A DNA stretch of 64,000 nt from Prionace glauca. Its lineage: Eukaryota > Chordata > Chondrichthyes > Carcharhiniformes > Carcharhinidae. The translations under genes were made by a program, and so were the position numbers. A model generated the notes under the pieces. The model was not told the DNA's origin, did no database searches, and was given only the letters and a program-made list of their open reading frames with translations. The DNA lies in the NCBI GenBank assembly GCA_037974335.1, contig CM075760.1, forward strand, positions 53,713,890 through 53,777,889. The letters are read 5' to 3'. Shown piece after piece: positions 41,533-51,714 of this stretch. How positions within the stretch are numbered: position 1 is the first letter of the stretch; each line of letters starts with the position of its first letter.

Positions 41533-41970
41533 AGGCTGAGTCGCGCAGTAATAAACTGCAGCATCCGCGTTCTCCGTGCTTACAATGAGAAACTGGCCAC
41601 GTTTCGCAGTGGTATCGAGATTCAGTTCAAAACGACCACTTCGGCCTGTGCCAGACGTCTCCATTATAATCCACTCCAGTCCCTCACCGGGTTTCTCTTT
41701 GTACCAATGCATTGCATAAAAGCTGGATACCTCGTAACTACAATCTAACTGCACGGAATCCCCTCTCTGGACACTTTCCCAAGCGGGGGATTGAAGCACA
41801 CGGTCCGAGAGACATGGACCTGGAATAAAATTCACATGATGAATCATTGAAAAAAACATGAAAATAAAATTAACAATCAATTTTTGTTATTGGGTCCAAC
41901 TCCTGTCCGTACATGTTAGCATCACCAGAATGAGAGGCAATAGATATAATTGCACAATGCAGTACATCAT
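41533..41970 (-). CDS. TCR V segment (minus strand), intact
   Basis: Leader exon 41913-41970: MMYCIVQLYLLPLILVMLT plus one base, donor GTACGG. V exon 41533-41819 follows the acceptor TTTTATTCCAG. Joining gives a phase-1 junction (Cys) and a 95-codon V region, open throughout: DRVLQSPAWESVQRGDSVQL, DCSYEV, AMHWYKEKPGEGLEWIIMET, RSGRFELNLDT, ADAAVYYCATQP. Both core Cys, the core Trp and the YYC motif are present. The Q-K-P region reads EGLEWI, a motif usual for immunoglobulin heavy V, though the framework otherwise looks TCR-like. The locus is probably TRA/TRD, because 23-bp RSS V segments with CA-ends lie all around. It recombines by inversion or deletion depending on where J lies. Confidence 0.88.
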
Positions 41971-42394
41971 TGTATTTGAAATCTCAATAAGAAACCCGCA
42001 CACAGTTCACAGCAGAAGGAAGTGAATGGGGAGGGAACATTGAAATGTCGGCTGATTTATGTCAGTGACGCCCACACAAATCTAGCTCATGTAGATTTGC
42101 CGCCCTTGCATTTCCCGGAAATGGATGTTATTGATCTGCTGTAAGTACAACCTTTATCTATAGCTACTCATTTTACCGGTGGTTCATATTTGAACATATG
42201 AATTGTGTAAAGAGTAGTCGTGTCTTCCCTTCCCGGTGAGGAAAAGTGAAAGGAACCACATCCCTTTGTCATCTTGACTGAGAGAAATAGCCAGTAGTCG
42301 AACTCTGTCAATCCCTTTACAGAGTGAATCGATCCTGAGGAACCGTAGTTAAGGAAAGACAAAATACGGAAAATTCAAACAGCTATTTCCCAGT
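41971..42394. other. 5' flank of the minus-strand V
   Basis: GTTCACAGCAGAAGGAAGTG (42006-42025) has a match at the same distance before the V relic at 46.3 kb, so part of the V promoter region is conserved. No other gene. Confidence 0.45.
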
Positions 42395-42665
42395 AAAACT
42401 GCTGCCTCACAGTGCCACAGACCAGAGTTCGATTTCCGGCTTGGGGCACTGCCTGTTCAGAGTCTGCAAGTTCTCCCCGTGTCTCCGTGGGTTTCCACGG
42501 GCTGCCCTGGTTTCCGCCACCAGTCGGAAAGACAAGCTGGTTAGGTACATTGGCCATGCTCAGTGTATCCGAACAGGCGCCTGAGTCTGGCGACTGGGGG
42601 ATTTACGCACTAGCATATCTGCAGATATTAACGTCAGCCTACATGTGACACTAATAAATAATTGT
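42395..42665 (+). mobile_element. tRNA-derived SINE copy
   Basis: Nearly full SINE on the plus strand: CTGCTGCCTCACAGTGCCAC, AGAGTTCGATTTCCGGCTTG, TCTCCCCGTGTCTCCGTGGG, GGTTAGGTACATTGGCCATG and TGACACTAATAAATAATTGT. Confidence 0.85.
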
Positions 42666-43004
42666 TAAAGTGAATAAAGTATGACTGTGGATATACGCTT
42701 CACAAAATAGTCAGCACATCGGGGGAAATCTAATTGCTTTTTTCTTCTAAGATGGAAGAAAACTGTGAGAAAGTGCACTCTAACTCGACGTTTGGAACTG
42801 GGCGCTTTTGTGAATAAAGTCCACATATTAACCGCTACAAGACACAAACAATGCGGAGGGCCAAGTTCAATGAATGTGAATATTTTTAGCTTTCCAACCG
42901 TAATACCAGCTTTGACAACTCGTAACATTGAAATGACATACGTTTGCTATCAATGCTAAGATACTATTTCTGTTTCGACATTTGTCCTTCTAATTTTTTT
43001 TCAT

Positions 43005-43170
43005 TTAGTTAATTGGCCAAGCTAAATTGCCCTAGTGTCAGGGGCATTAGCGAGATGGATGCGTGCGGTTATAGGAATAGGGCCTGGATGGGATTGTGAC
43101 CGGTACAGACTCGATGGGCCGAATATCCTTCTTCTGTACTCTAAGGATTCTATGATTCTGTGAGTCTATG
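43005..43170 (+). mobile_element. SINE 3' half
   Basis: TTAATTGGCCAAGCTAAATT, GTCAGGGGCATTAGCGAGAT and GGTACAGACTCGATGGGCCG, ending GGATTCTATGATTCTGTGAG. Confidence 0.8.
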
Positions 43171-44129
43171 AATATTGTTGCTGGTTGCTGTTGCGAGTCT
43201 GGAATTCGGCTCGACACTTCCCTCTGCTGGCGGCGATGTTTCACTGTAAAGTGCCGCATTCCACCACCTGTCAGTCTTCAGGACTCAAGTTTGTGGTTAA
43301 CAATTTACGGTCATGAATTCTATCACGATTTTGTTGATGCCCTTTATTCAGATTTTAGACCGCGCCTGGAGAGGAGAATCTTTTCTTATGAGCCGCCCTC
43401 TTCCAGACAAAAATTTTTTTTCCAGACCTGGCTCATGGGGCTCCTGTCACTCAGCCGGTATCCTCAGCAATTCAGACAGAAGGAGAAGCGGTGGCTTCAC
43501 AATGTATCTGTAACACGACATTCTACTCCCTGAAAATGGGACATTCTGAACACATCAATTAAATCGCTTTGATACCTTCTTGTTTATAAGCAAAAGATAC
43601 AAATTAATCCCTGGCGCTATTCTGATGTAGAATTTCTGCTTTTACTGCAAAGACCTGGCGTTCACCCGAATTCGTCATCCCCAGGATTTGAATAGAGAAC
43701 TCTCGCAATGATTTCCGCAGATTTAGCATCGTTTCCCCAAATATATATCAAAAGTAACGAAGTCAGGATCTGAAAAACTCCAATTTAACATTCTGGGCAT
43801 CATTTGTGTCTTGGTACACAGAGGAAAGAACAAAGAAAATTTCAGCACAAGAACAGGCCCTCCGGGTGCACTGACGATGCTGCCCGACTGAACTAAAACG
43901 CCCTGCCCTTCCGGGGACCGTATCCTTCTATTCAGACAAATCCATGAACAGGATGGGAATATGTCACAGTAAACCCCGAATCCACTCAACATTAATATCT
44001 GAGCGTGCAATTTAAAAGCATTTGTAGACTGACGGCGCCAAGTTCAAACCCCAGCGTCACAACTTAAACCTGTATGGATGGTAGGCTTGTGAGGTCACGA
44101 TGGACTCCCCCCACCCCCCAGCCCCGCCC
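43171..44129. other. No gene recognised
   Basis: Contains a CTCF-like site at 43219 but no V exon, tRNA or known repeat that I could identify. Confidence 0.4.
43219..43230 (-). promoter_or_regulatory. CTCF-like motif
   Basis: CCAGCAGAGGGA on the minus strand, 11 of 12 positions of CCASYAGRKGGC. Confidence 0.5.
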
Positions 44130-44156
44130 TCCCTCTCTCTCTCTCTCTCTCTGTCT

Positions 44157-44194
<38 letters not shown>
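44130..44194 (+). repeat. (CT)n(CA)n microsatellite
   Basis: CT run followed by CA run, ending about 85 bp before the leader ATG of the V segment at 44281. Same composition as the repeat at 27836. Confidence 0.9.
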
Positions 44195-44195
<1 letters not shown>

Positions 44196-44280
44196 CAATC
44201 AGCTGAACCAAGACCGTGTTCTCTCTTTCTCAATCTCTGACTCATTCCATTCCCATTCACTGAGGGGGATTCAGTCGGAC

Positions 44281-44769
44281 ATGTTTCTGCTAATACTGGC
44301 CGTTCTCCTGCACTGTAAGTACTGGAATACCTTCATCAAATCAGATAAACATATTGGTGGCAACTTAATTAACAATCTGAAAGATTCATGCGATGCGTAG
44401 AATGAGTTCCTCAAATTACCGCAGATACAAACACATTTACATTAACTCTTGACATTTAATTCCTCCATCTTCACAGGTGGACGCTGCGCTGATCCAGTAA
44501 CTCAGTCACCAGTGACAATAACCGCATCAGAAGGAGATTCGGTGCAGTTAGATTGTAAATATACAGTCCAGGGTATGTACAGCATGCAATGGTATCAGCA
44601 GAAACCGGCGGGGCCACCGACATGGATCATTTCTAAAGTATTAACTCTGAAGGATGATGAAGTTTCAGGACGATACCTGGCGGCAGCTGACAGGTCTGAG
44701 CAGAAGGGTTACCTCAATATCAGCGCCCTCAATGTGGAGGACGGGGCGGTCTATTACTGCGCAGTGAAG
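44281..44769 (+). CDS. TCR V segment (plus strand), intact
   Basis: Leader exon 44281-44314 (MFLLILAVLLH plus one base, donor GTAAGT). V exon 44477-44769 after the acceptor CATCTTCACAG, phase-1 junction. The 97-codon V region is open: GRCADPVTQSPVTITASEGD, SVQLDCKYTV, MQWYQQKPAGPPTWIISKV, GYLNISALNVEDGAVYYC, AVK. It has both core Cys, the core Trp and the YYC end directly at the heptamer. The features suggest a TRAV-type segment. Membrane receptor use would need joining to J and C segments outside this window. Confidence 0.92.
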
Positions 44770-44807
44770 CACAGTGTTAGATTACAGCTAAACCCCATAC
44801 AAAAACC
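44770..44807 (+). other. RSS, 22-bp spacer
   Basis: Heptamer CACAGTG (44770-44776), 22-bp spacer, nonamer ACAAAAACC (44799-44807). One base shorter than the usual 23. Confidence 0.9.
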
Positions 44808-45204
44808 TCAGAGAGTATTCACTGCTCCACGAAGTTTCCTTCTGCGCGAATGCAGTCAGGTCTGTTTACCGGGTATTTTGTCCTGATTGAGATCGGCAGA
44901 GAAGCGGTTTGGGAAAACTAGAAGCTAATCTCCATGTCGCAATTTATGTACTAAACTGAAACAATGAGTATCTAGCTACCAGCTAAAGGAAGCAGTGGAG
45001 TTAATATGATAGAAAATTGCAGGCTGATCTTCCTGAATTGTTAACTCAAATAAGCCCAGGGACACCTGTAACAAAATGCAGAACAGATCAAAATCTTTTG
45101 TCGTATTTAACAAATGAGATATCGAATAGCCGCACAGAGACTCACCCAGCAACACCACTATTATTATAAATCTGAGACACAGAAACTCACCCAACAACAC
45201 GAAG
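44808..45204. other. No gene recognised
   Basis: 3' flank of the V segment. A short duplication of ACAGAGACTCACCCAGCAAC / AGAAACTCACCCAACAACAC occurs at about 45134 and 45180. Confidence 0.4.
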
Positions 45205-46160
45205 ATAATCGAGTGTATTATGTAGTGTTGAACTGCCTCCCTGAAGCTCTGCAGCCTCTGAGGTTTCAGGTACACCCATTCTGCTGTTAGTGAGGGAGTT
45301 CCAGGGTTTGAACCCAGTGAGGGTGAAGGAACAACGATATATTTCCAGGAAAGGATGTGAAATAACTTGAAAGGGAACCTCTAGGTGGTGGTGTTCCCAT
45401 GTGCCTGCTGCCCTTGTCCCCCTAGATGGAAGTGGTCGTGTGTTTGGATTGCGCTGCCTAAAAAAACGTTTGTGAGTTTCTGCAGTGTTTCTTGTAGAAT
45501 GTACACACGGCTGTTCTTCGGTGGTGGCAGGAATGAATGTTTTCGGAATGGTGAGCAATCAAGCGGACTGTTTGGTCCTGTATTGTGTCGAGTTTATTGA
45601 CTTGTTGGAGCCACATTATCCACGTAAGTAGGAAACATTCCACTTACACTCCTGACTTGTACCTTGTAGATGGTGGATATGCTGTGGGGAGTCACACTGC
45701 GAATTACTCTTCGCAGGATTCGTAACCTTTGACCTGCTTCGGTAGCCACGGTCCTGGGTCCAGTTCAGTTTTTAGTCAAATCCCAGGATGTTGATGGGGT
45801 GGGGAGAGGAGTGGGGCGGGGCGGATGTGGAATAAGCGATGGCAATGTTATTGAATGTCAAGGAAAGTTTTTTTTAGACCCTCTCTTTTTAGAGGTGGTC
45901 AATGCCTGGAACTTGTGTGACGTGAATATTGTTTGCACTTCTCAGGTCAAACCTAAGTATTGTCCAGGTCTTGCTGCATTTGGGCATAGACCAAATGTCT
46001 GATTCCAGACAGTGGAGTGTCATCCTTAAATTGAAGAATGTGAATGATTTCGTCGCCAGAAAGCCCACTCTCACCGAGTGAATGTTTCTTCAATCGGATA
46101 GGTTATGGCCTGATTGTCAATATGACTGAGCAAAGTCGATGTTAGGAATTGCAAAGCCCA
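45205..46160 (-). mobile_element. Old LINE fragment
   Basis: Minus-strand frames keep KLDTIQDQTVRLIAHHSENI, HHRRTAVCTFYKKHCRNSQ, RTRAAGTWEHHHLEVPFQV and PWNSLTNSRMGVP. Together they are the C-terminal part of a non-LTR reverse transcriptase common in shark genomes. The 5' side (right) continues to about 46160 with CAAGACCTGGACAATACTTA. Many frame breaks. Confidence 0.8.
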
Positions 46161-46263
46161 GAGCAACCTCGTTCACTTGCTTCATTTCCTGCTCTCGCTC
46201 TGACATGTCTTGCCTGCAGTGTGCTATTCGTATGATCGCTGCAGCAACTGTAAACAGGTGTGA

Positions 46264-46302
46264 GGGTGTTGTACAGTAAGTGCCATCTTTCCTCTCAGTG
46301 TG
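46264..46302 (-). other. RSS with weak nonamer
   Basis: Minus strand: heptamer CACACTG (46296-46302), 23-bp spacer, nonamer ACAACACCC (46264-46272). The nonamer has lost its A run, so recombination is probably weak. Confidence 0.8.
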
Positions 46303-46740
46303 AGCCGTATCGCACAGTAATACATAGCAGTATCCACGCTCTCCGTGTCTTCACTAACCAACTGGCCCAATTTGCCCGCAGTGGAAAGTTTCAATTCAAA
46401 TCAGTCCTTTTCTCTTCGCCAACCGAGTATCTGCTTATTATCCACTGACGTCCTTGATGGGCTTTTGTCTGTAGCAATACATTCCAAAAATACTCGACAT
46501 GCCATAGCTGCAGTTTATCTGTGCTGAATCCCCGCTCTGGACTGTCTTCGCTGCTTGAGTTTATGAAACTTAGTCCGAGTGACATCGACCGATGAAAACA
46601 TTCTGTCAATGAAACACTGGAGTAAAATTAATATAAATATACAGATCTACAAGTTATAGACTAAATATCGGGCACTTAAAAGTTGGCATCACCAGAATGA
46701 CGAGGAATAGATTCATTTGCACTATGTGACACAAAAGCAT
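46303..46740 (-). pseudogene. TCR V pseudogene, sister of the 41.5-kb segment
   Basis: Leader remnant 46683-46740 (MLLCHIVQMNLFLVILVMP) has the same 58-base length and start-to-donor layout as the intact gene at 41913-41970. Its donor has changed from GT to TT (ACTTTTAAGT). V exon 46303-46602 shows SFINSSSEDSPERGFSTDKL, then QWIISRYSVGEEKRTDLN in a shifted frame and a YYCAIRL end at the RSS. The core Trp is replaced by Cys (YCYRQKP). Frame shifts, the donor loss and the missing Trp make this a pseudogene. Confidence 0.85.
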
Positions 46741-46794
46741 TGTCAATAGGAACAGGGGGCACAGCTCACAGCAAAAGGGCACGAAGTGAATCAA

Positions 46795-46845
46795 CATCGA
46801 AGGGCGAGATGGCCTACTCCTGCGCCTATTTCTTATGTTTTTATG
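46795..46845 (+). mobile_element. CR1-type LINE tail scrap
   Basis: CGAAGGGCGAGATGGCCTAC, then TCCTGCGCCTATTTCTTATG, is the last 50 bp of the CTTATGTT family. Confidence 0.75.
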
Positions 46846-47039
46846 ACCTCACTCAGGAAACCGTTCCTATTAGCTTAGCGGTTGCACCCAGGAAATTTTC
46901 CAATTAGCAGGCTTGGATTTGGAGCCCTCTCCTGGCGGATGCTGCTCAATCCTTTTTTAGAATTGGGTCCCTGAGAGGTTTTCGTGTTTGTTAATTTACA
47001 TACCAAAAGACGAGTATTGAGTATCTTTTTCAGAGAGGT

Positions 47040-47470
47040 ATAAATTGAAGTTGGTGAGACTTTTTTTAAAAAATATACACTTTATTCATAAAAATCTCAA
47101 ATAAACCATTGCAAATCAACATGTCTTTGAATTGAGAAACAGTGCAGAATTAAACATTTTACAGTTCTATACAAATTACAATCATAACATTTGAAACCTT
47201 AAAACTATATACATGCCTCAAAACTTACTGTATGCCGATATTTCTCAGATTAGCACACAGTTACGCAGGTTGAGGATGTTCTGCAGTTCCCGCGCCCTCA
47301 GTCTGCCGTCGTTAAAAGGTCTTATCGTGTGGCCTTTCCTCACTGTGCCTTTGCGGCGGTTGCTCCAAGCTTCAGCGCGTCCCTCAGTGCGTAGTCCTGG
47401 ACCTTGGAATGTGCCAGTCTGCAACACTCGGTCGAGGACAGTTCTTTCAATTGGAAGATCAGCAAGTATT
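47040..47470. repeat. Interspersed repeat of unresolved class
   Basis: Starts with TTTTAAAAAATATACACTTT then TATTCATAAAAATCTC. The right half is GC-richer (CAGTTCCCGCGCCCTCAGTC, GTGCCAGTCTGCAACACTCG). I recall similar text dispersed in shark genomes but cannot name the element. Confidence 0.4.
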
Positions 47471-48130
47471 GGTGAGACTGAATTATATTGTGATAAGCAT
47501 TGACTGAACGTTGATGTTCAGGCAATGTTTATCACTATTTTGAGACCATAATATCAAGATTTAGTGAGACTACCCAGATACTGGAGAAAGTAAACTGGAA
47601 TAGTTCCACGGATTACGGCATTCAATGGTCAGATGACTTGTGAAACTGAAATTGCTTTCTTTTGTCAAATAATGAAACGAGTTTCTTAATTGCACTGCTT
47701 AGATTTTTTTTTTTAAATGATGCAATAGATCACGCAAAACTGTTTTAATCAATATCTCGTTCGATAATCCAAGTATGCCAGTTTAAGAGAAGGAAAAACA
47801 TAGAATGATCTTATTCCCTTCTGCACAGTCAGTTGTTCAAAGAATCCTGTCTGTGTGAAAAATAAGGGGATGAAAGATGACTTGGCGAACTCTTCCAAAG
47901 AGGCACAGATAGGATGAATGGCCTCATTCAGCGCTCCAAGGTTCGATGATTCTCATTGCTTCGTGTCCCAGCCGCTCTATTTATTGTTAGACACCTGAAC
48001 AACGAACAGGTGCGGGATGGTTAGACACCTTTGTAGATTCAACCGTCGCTATTTCCACTCCACCAGCTCCGAGTGCAGCTGAGAGTCACCGCACACTTTG
48101 TTCAATATTGAATCGCCGTATCCCCTCCCA
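47471..48130. other. No gene recognised
   Basis: AT-rich in its first part; nothing supported. Confidence 0.4.
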
Positions 48131-48301
48131 CAACTTCCGTCTGCGACTCTCACCCTGACCCGATTATGTGATTGGATAGATTGCTGCCGCTACTCCATTC
48201 CTCTCATTGGTTGGATCAGCAGTGCAGTGGGACGGGCATCTATATTTCTATCTCTGACACAGGATTTCTCTCACTGCAGAGTTGCAGACTGAGGAAGGAT
48301 C

Positions 48302-48329
48302 ATGGTGAACTATATCACTCTGATCCTCA
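48302..48329 (+). other. Orphan V leader exon
   Basis: ATG with MVNYITLIL and one extra base, then a GTACGT donor (48330): the length, phase and position fit a TCR V leader exon. The upstream block (GCAGTGGGACGGGCATCTAT to CTGCAGAGTTGCAGACTG) looks like a V promoter. No plus-strand V exon follows before the minus-strand V segment at 48.7 kb. Confidence 0.55.
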
Positions 48330-48633
48330 GTACGTTCTAATCATATAGACACCATGCACCGGCTGTGATAAATGGGACACACAAAATAGAGAATGAGAAT
48401 GTGTTGCTCATTAATTCAGATAGACAGGAAAAGATTATGAAAATACAAAATGTGAGTGAGGGCATAATAAATTGATTTGCGAAATTACTTTGCAATATAA
48501 ATGAAAGTTATAACGTACCAAAAACAATTTCTCTGTTGCTGCTCACTTGTTCATATTGAATGTTGTGTTATTTTAGTGGCGACCCTGAACTCTCACAGGC
48601 TAAATAATTGCTTGTGTCTATCAGTGCGGGCGC

Positions 48634-48645
48634 GCCCTCTGCTGA
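48634..48645 (-). promoter_or_regulatory. CTCF-like motif beside RSS
   Basis: TCAGCAGAGGGC followed by GCG, minus strand, 11 of 12 positions; 25 bp beyond the nonamer of the minus-strand V segment. Confidence 0.6.
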
Positions 48646-48670
48646 TCAGTGACTGGAACTCCCAGTCTGG

Positions 48671-48710
48671 GGTTTTTGTCCGGGGTTCGCTGTATCTCTG
48701 CACCACTGTG
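48671..48710 (-). other. RSS, 24-bp spacer
   Basis: Minus strand: heptamer CACAGTG (48704-48710), 24-bp spacer, nonamer ACAAAAACC (48671-48679). Confidence 0.92.
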
Positions 48711-49135
48711 GGCTCCAATGGCACAGAAATACACGGCGCTGTCAGAGAGAAGCGTTCCGGCGATATTTAAAAGGACCGTTTTGTTTCCTTTGTGCAAAAC
48801 AGCAGAAAATCTATCCGGAGAATTTTCAGACGTGCCTCCCGTGCCATATACCGTCAATAAATGTTTCGGAGCTTCCCCGGGAGACTGAATGTACCAGAAG
48901 GGAGTCACAGCACCAGCTATCGAGTAACGGCAGTGCAGAGTTGTGCTCTGTCGATCCTGAACCGTTAATTCAGGGGGATCTTGGGACACTTCATCTTTGC
49001 CACTGGTTCCTGCAACAAATTGCAGAATCCATTAAATATCTGGTGGAGAACGCTGGGAACAGGCAGTGACTATTTAAACACAAACTCACCGGACATCAAA
49101 ACCAACAGTATTAGTAAAGAACATTGGGAGAACAT
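48711..49135 (-). CDS. TCR V segment (minus strand), intact
   Basis: Leader exon 49090-49135 (MFSQCSLLILLVLMS plus one base, donor GTGAGT). V exon 48711-49009 after a TTGTTGCAG acceptor, phase-1 junction giving Gly. The 99-codon V region is open: DEVSQDPPELTVQDRQSTTL, HCRYSI, PFWYIQSPGEAPKHLLTVYG, DRFSAVLHKGNKTVLLNIAG, SDSAVYFC, AIGA. Both core Cys and the core Trp are present. The WYIQSPGEAPKHLL pattern fits TRAV segments. Decayed relatives in the opposite orientation lie in both duplication copies (35.1 and 60.5 kb), with the same 24-bp RSS spacer. Confidence 0.92.
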
Positions 49136-50289
49136 GCTTCCTGCTTCGTATTCCACAAAATCAGCAGAACTGTAAAATGATTTCAACTCTCGTACTCTGA
49201 TGTGAAGAAGTAATTTGATATCATGGGCAGTCCTCATTTATTGGGAGCCTAAGAGGTGTTACCCAAAGACAGGATTGGCTTGTTGCGCAGTGTTGTCAAG
49301 GACTGGCCACCGAATAACATTGGTTGTAGCCCAATGACTTCATCTGCTTCTCTGTTTGCTCCTGCCTATCTTCGTCTGCGCCTCCGGTTCTCTGTTCGCC
49401 TCAATGTCCATCCTGCACTCTGAATATTTTGTCCACTGGTGTCTGTCCCCTCTCTCCCTCAACCGCTTTCCAGGAAAGTGTAGGATGAAAACCATGCAAT
49501 TTCTCCCGGTCTCCCATTTCAATAAATTCTCCAAGTCCCATTAGGGGACAGCTGATAGACAAAATATCATAACGACAAGTCTGAGAAAAGTTTAAAATTG
49601 AAGCAGGTACACTGAAATCCGGCAGCCTGTCAGGTAAATGTGAGTTAGTAGTGAAATTTACATCTTTTCGATGTGTGGAGAGAGCTTTATTAAGAGTTCG
49701 AATCATATCAGTATTGCTGTGGTTTCAAATTTTGTAACACGAATATCGTTTAACAGAAAGACCTGGGACATTCAAAACAGATGTAGCAATTAATTGATGA
49801 GGATTCAAACTGACGGTCGTATTAGTTCCGTACTTGGGTCCACCTGAATTTAAGTATATTATAATAAGAATAAGGAATAGAGAGAAGTACAGCAGCATAA
49901 TCCTGCAATAAGATCCTTCAGTAATCTGAGAATTCGCTGATCTCGCAAGAAGAGGCCATTTACCTTACATCACCACCAGAGGGAGCTCCCTCGCCGTGTT
50001 TTTGTGTTTACTGTATCAGGAACGGGTCCCATAACACATGGAAATGTTAGAGAGACATAATCCAACAGAACAGAATGAACTCCTGGATTGCACAGAGAAA
50101 TGATACAGGGCAGTAGTGCAGGAGAAAACTGATTTAACTGTTAGATTATAAGGTGAAATATTACAGAGCAGAAATCTAGGCAAACTGGATTAATTCCTGG
50201 ATTACACACGATGTGTCCAGAATAGTAATCCAGGAGAACTGGATTAATTGTTAAAATACATTGCAATATCTTACTGGGCAAATAGAGAT
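49136..50289. other. No gene recognised
   Basis: Promoter side of the minus-strand V segment, then unique sequence. CTCF-like site at 49973; no V exon seen next to it. Confidence 0.4.
49973..49984 (+). promoter_or_regulatory. CTCF-like motif
   Basis: CCACCAGAGGGA followed by GCTC, plus strand, 11 of 12 positions. Confidence 0.5.
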
Positions 50290-50810
50290 GCTAAATTTGC
50301 TGACAACACAAAGATAGGTAGGAAAATAAGTGGTGAAGTAGATGTAAGGAGACGATAAAGGGAAATAAATTGCTCATAACATCTAAATGGTGTGGGATCA
50401 CAACATTCTGAGGTACAGAGGGATTGGGCTGTCCTAGGGTACAAATTGAAAGGAGCTAATGTACATGTACTGTAATTAAGCAGAAATGTCAGAAAATGTT
50501 ATCATTTACGACGAAGGAGTCCATTGTATAATATGAAGAGTGTGTTTTCGTTGTACAGGGCATTGGTGAGACCACACCTGGGGTATTATGTGTAATACTT
50601 AACTGCTTATCGAAAGAAAGATCGTAATGCGTCAGAAAAAGTTTAGAATAGGGTTGCTACTGAGTATGTCTATCTGTATAAGCGGAAAGAATCGTGATTT
50701 TTGGTTTATATCCATTTGAGTTTCGAAAATTCAGAGATAATATAATTGAAACCTTTAAAACACTAAGGGGTATTAACGGTGTGGATGTGGAGATCATTGT
50801 TCCTCGTGTC
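50290..50810 (+). mobile_element. Decayed CR1-like LINE fragment
   Basis: Plus strand: GCTAAATTTGCTGACAACAC (KFADNTKIG, altered catalytic box), GGCATTGGTGAGACCACACC (ALVRPHL), TCGAAAATTCAGAGATAATA (RRFRDNIIETFKTLRGINGV). Many stops; an older subfamily. Confidence 0.75.
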
Positions 50811-51123
50811 CGTGTTGTAGCTGCACTGGATATTTCTGGGTCCTTATATTTCTCAGCGTGTATGTATCTGGGCTCTTGGCTCTCCATCTGTTCGAATGCG
50901 GTTGTCCACGGGAGGGCGCTCGCTGATCGCTTATCAAACACCAGAGTGGCCTTCTTCAGAGAGCGACTATTTGCAGATATAAAAATTGGCGGGGGAAATA
51001 AATCCCAGCCAGTCGCATTACACCTTGCTGATTCTTTCAATTTCTCACATTCCAGGTCTGGTACAGAGATCATCGTTTCTATTCCTGGAGCTCAGACTGG
51101 AACGTGGAGGGTGGGGGGTGAAA
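50811..51123. other. 5' flank of the V segment at 51.1 kb
   Basis: Holds a weak CTCF-like CCACGGGAGGGC (50906-50917, 10 of 12). No other feature. Confidence 0.4.
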
Positions 51124-51578
51124 ATGTTCCAAATTCTGTTTTTTGCACTGATCACAGGTCAGTGATGTTGATACAGATTGAAAAGTATATTGCAAACCTT
51201 GTGTAATTTCCCTTTCCCAACTCTGTGTGATTATTGTTTTCCTCTGACTCTTAACTCACTACGCGTCAGCTGTTTCTTTTCAGAGATGAGGAATGGAGAC
51301 TCAATGTCTCACTCAGGATCAGAGGGTGAAAATTCAGCAATACCCTGCAGTTACTCTGTGCCGAGTTCAGCTGTACAACACGGCCCGTTCTGGGATCGCC
51401 AGTATCCGCATCAAGCTTCTCAACATCTGCTCAAAGCCGATAGTTACAGGTTTACCGATACGGATCCCGGCTTTGGACACTTCAGCGGGAATCTCAACCA
51501 GAGACAAAGCTCTTTTCACTTGTCCATGAAAGATTTGAAGATGATAAACAGCACCGTGTATGACTGTGCACTGAGACC
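51124..51578 (+). CDS. TCR V segment (plus strand), open but with Asp changes
   Basis: Leader exon 51124-51157 (MFQILFFALIT plus one base, donor GTCAGT). V exon 51284-51578 after the acceptor TTTCTTTTCAG. The frame is open to the RSS: MRNGDSMSHSGSEGENSAIP, CSYSVPSSAVQHGPFWDRQY, PHQASQHLLKADSYRFTDTD, FSGNLNQRQSSFHLSMKDLK, then STVYDCALR. The core Trp and both Cys are kept, but Tyr is replaced by Asp in two places (WDRQ for WYRQ, YDC for YYC). The exon ends with two bases of a split codon, normal for V. It could be expressed, but the two changes in the buried core make a poorly folding domain possible. TRAV-like. Confidence 0.8.
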
Positions 51579-51617
51579 CACAATGAATGAGGCTCCCATG
51601 GGCCCCATGCAAAAACT
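51579..51617 (+). other. RSS, 23-bp spacer, imperfect
   Basis: Heptamer CACAATG (51579-51585), 23-bp spacer, nonamer GCAAAAACT (51609-51617). The first three heptamer bases, the most important, are intact. Confidence 0.85.
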
Positions 51618-51702
51618 GCCGCAGTTCCATAATCGAGGCTTCGGGATCAGGAAAAATGAGTCGGATATATGAAAATGTACAGAACATGAAGGAGACAACA
51701 CA

Positions 51703-51714
51703 GCCCTCTGCTGG
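51703..51714 (-). promoter_or_regulatory. CTCF-like motif beside RSS
   Basis: CCAGCAGAGGGC on the minus strand fits CCASYAGRKGGC in all 12 positions; about 85 bp after the nonamer of the V segment at 51.1 kb. Confidence 0.65.

Noticed and set aside
47213-47525. Short coding-looking frames on both strands in a GC-richer patch
   Set aside because: The patch looks like part of a dispersed repeat; no complete gene structure, so only an unresolved repeat is reported.
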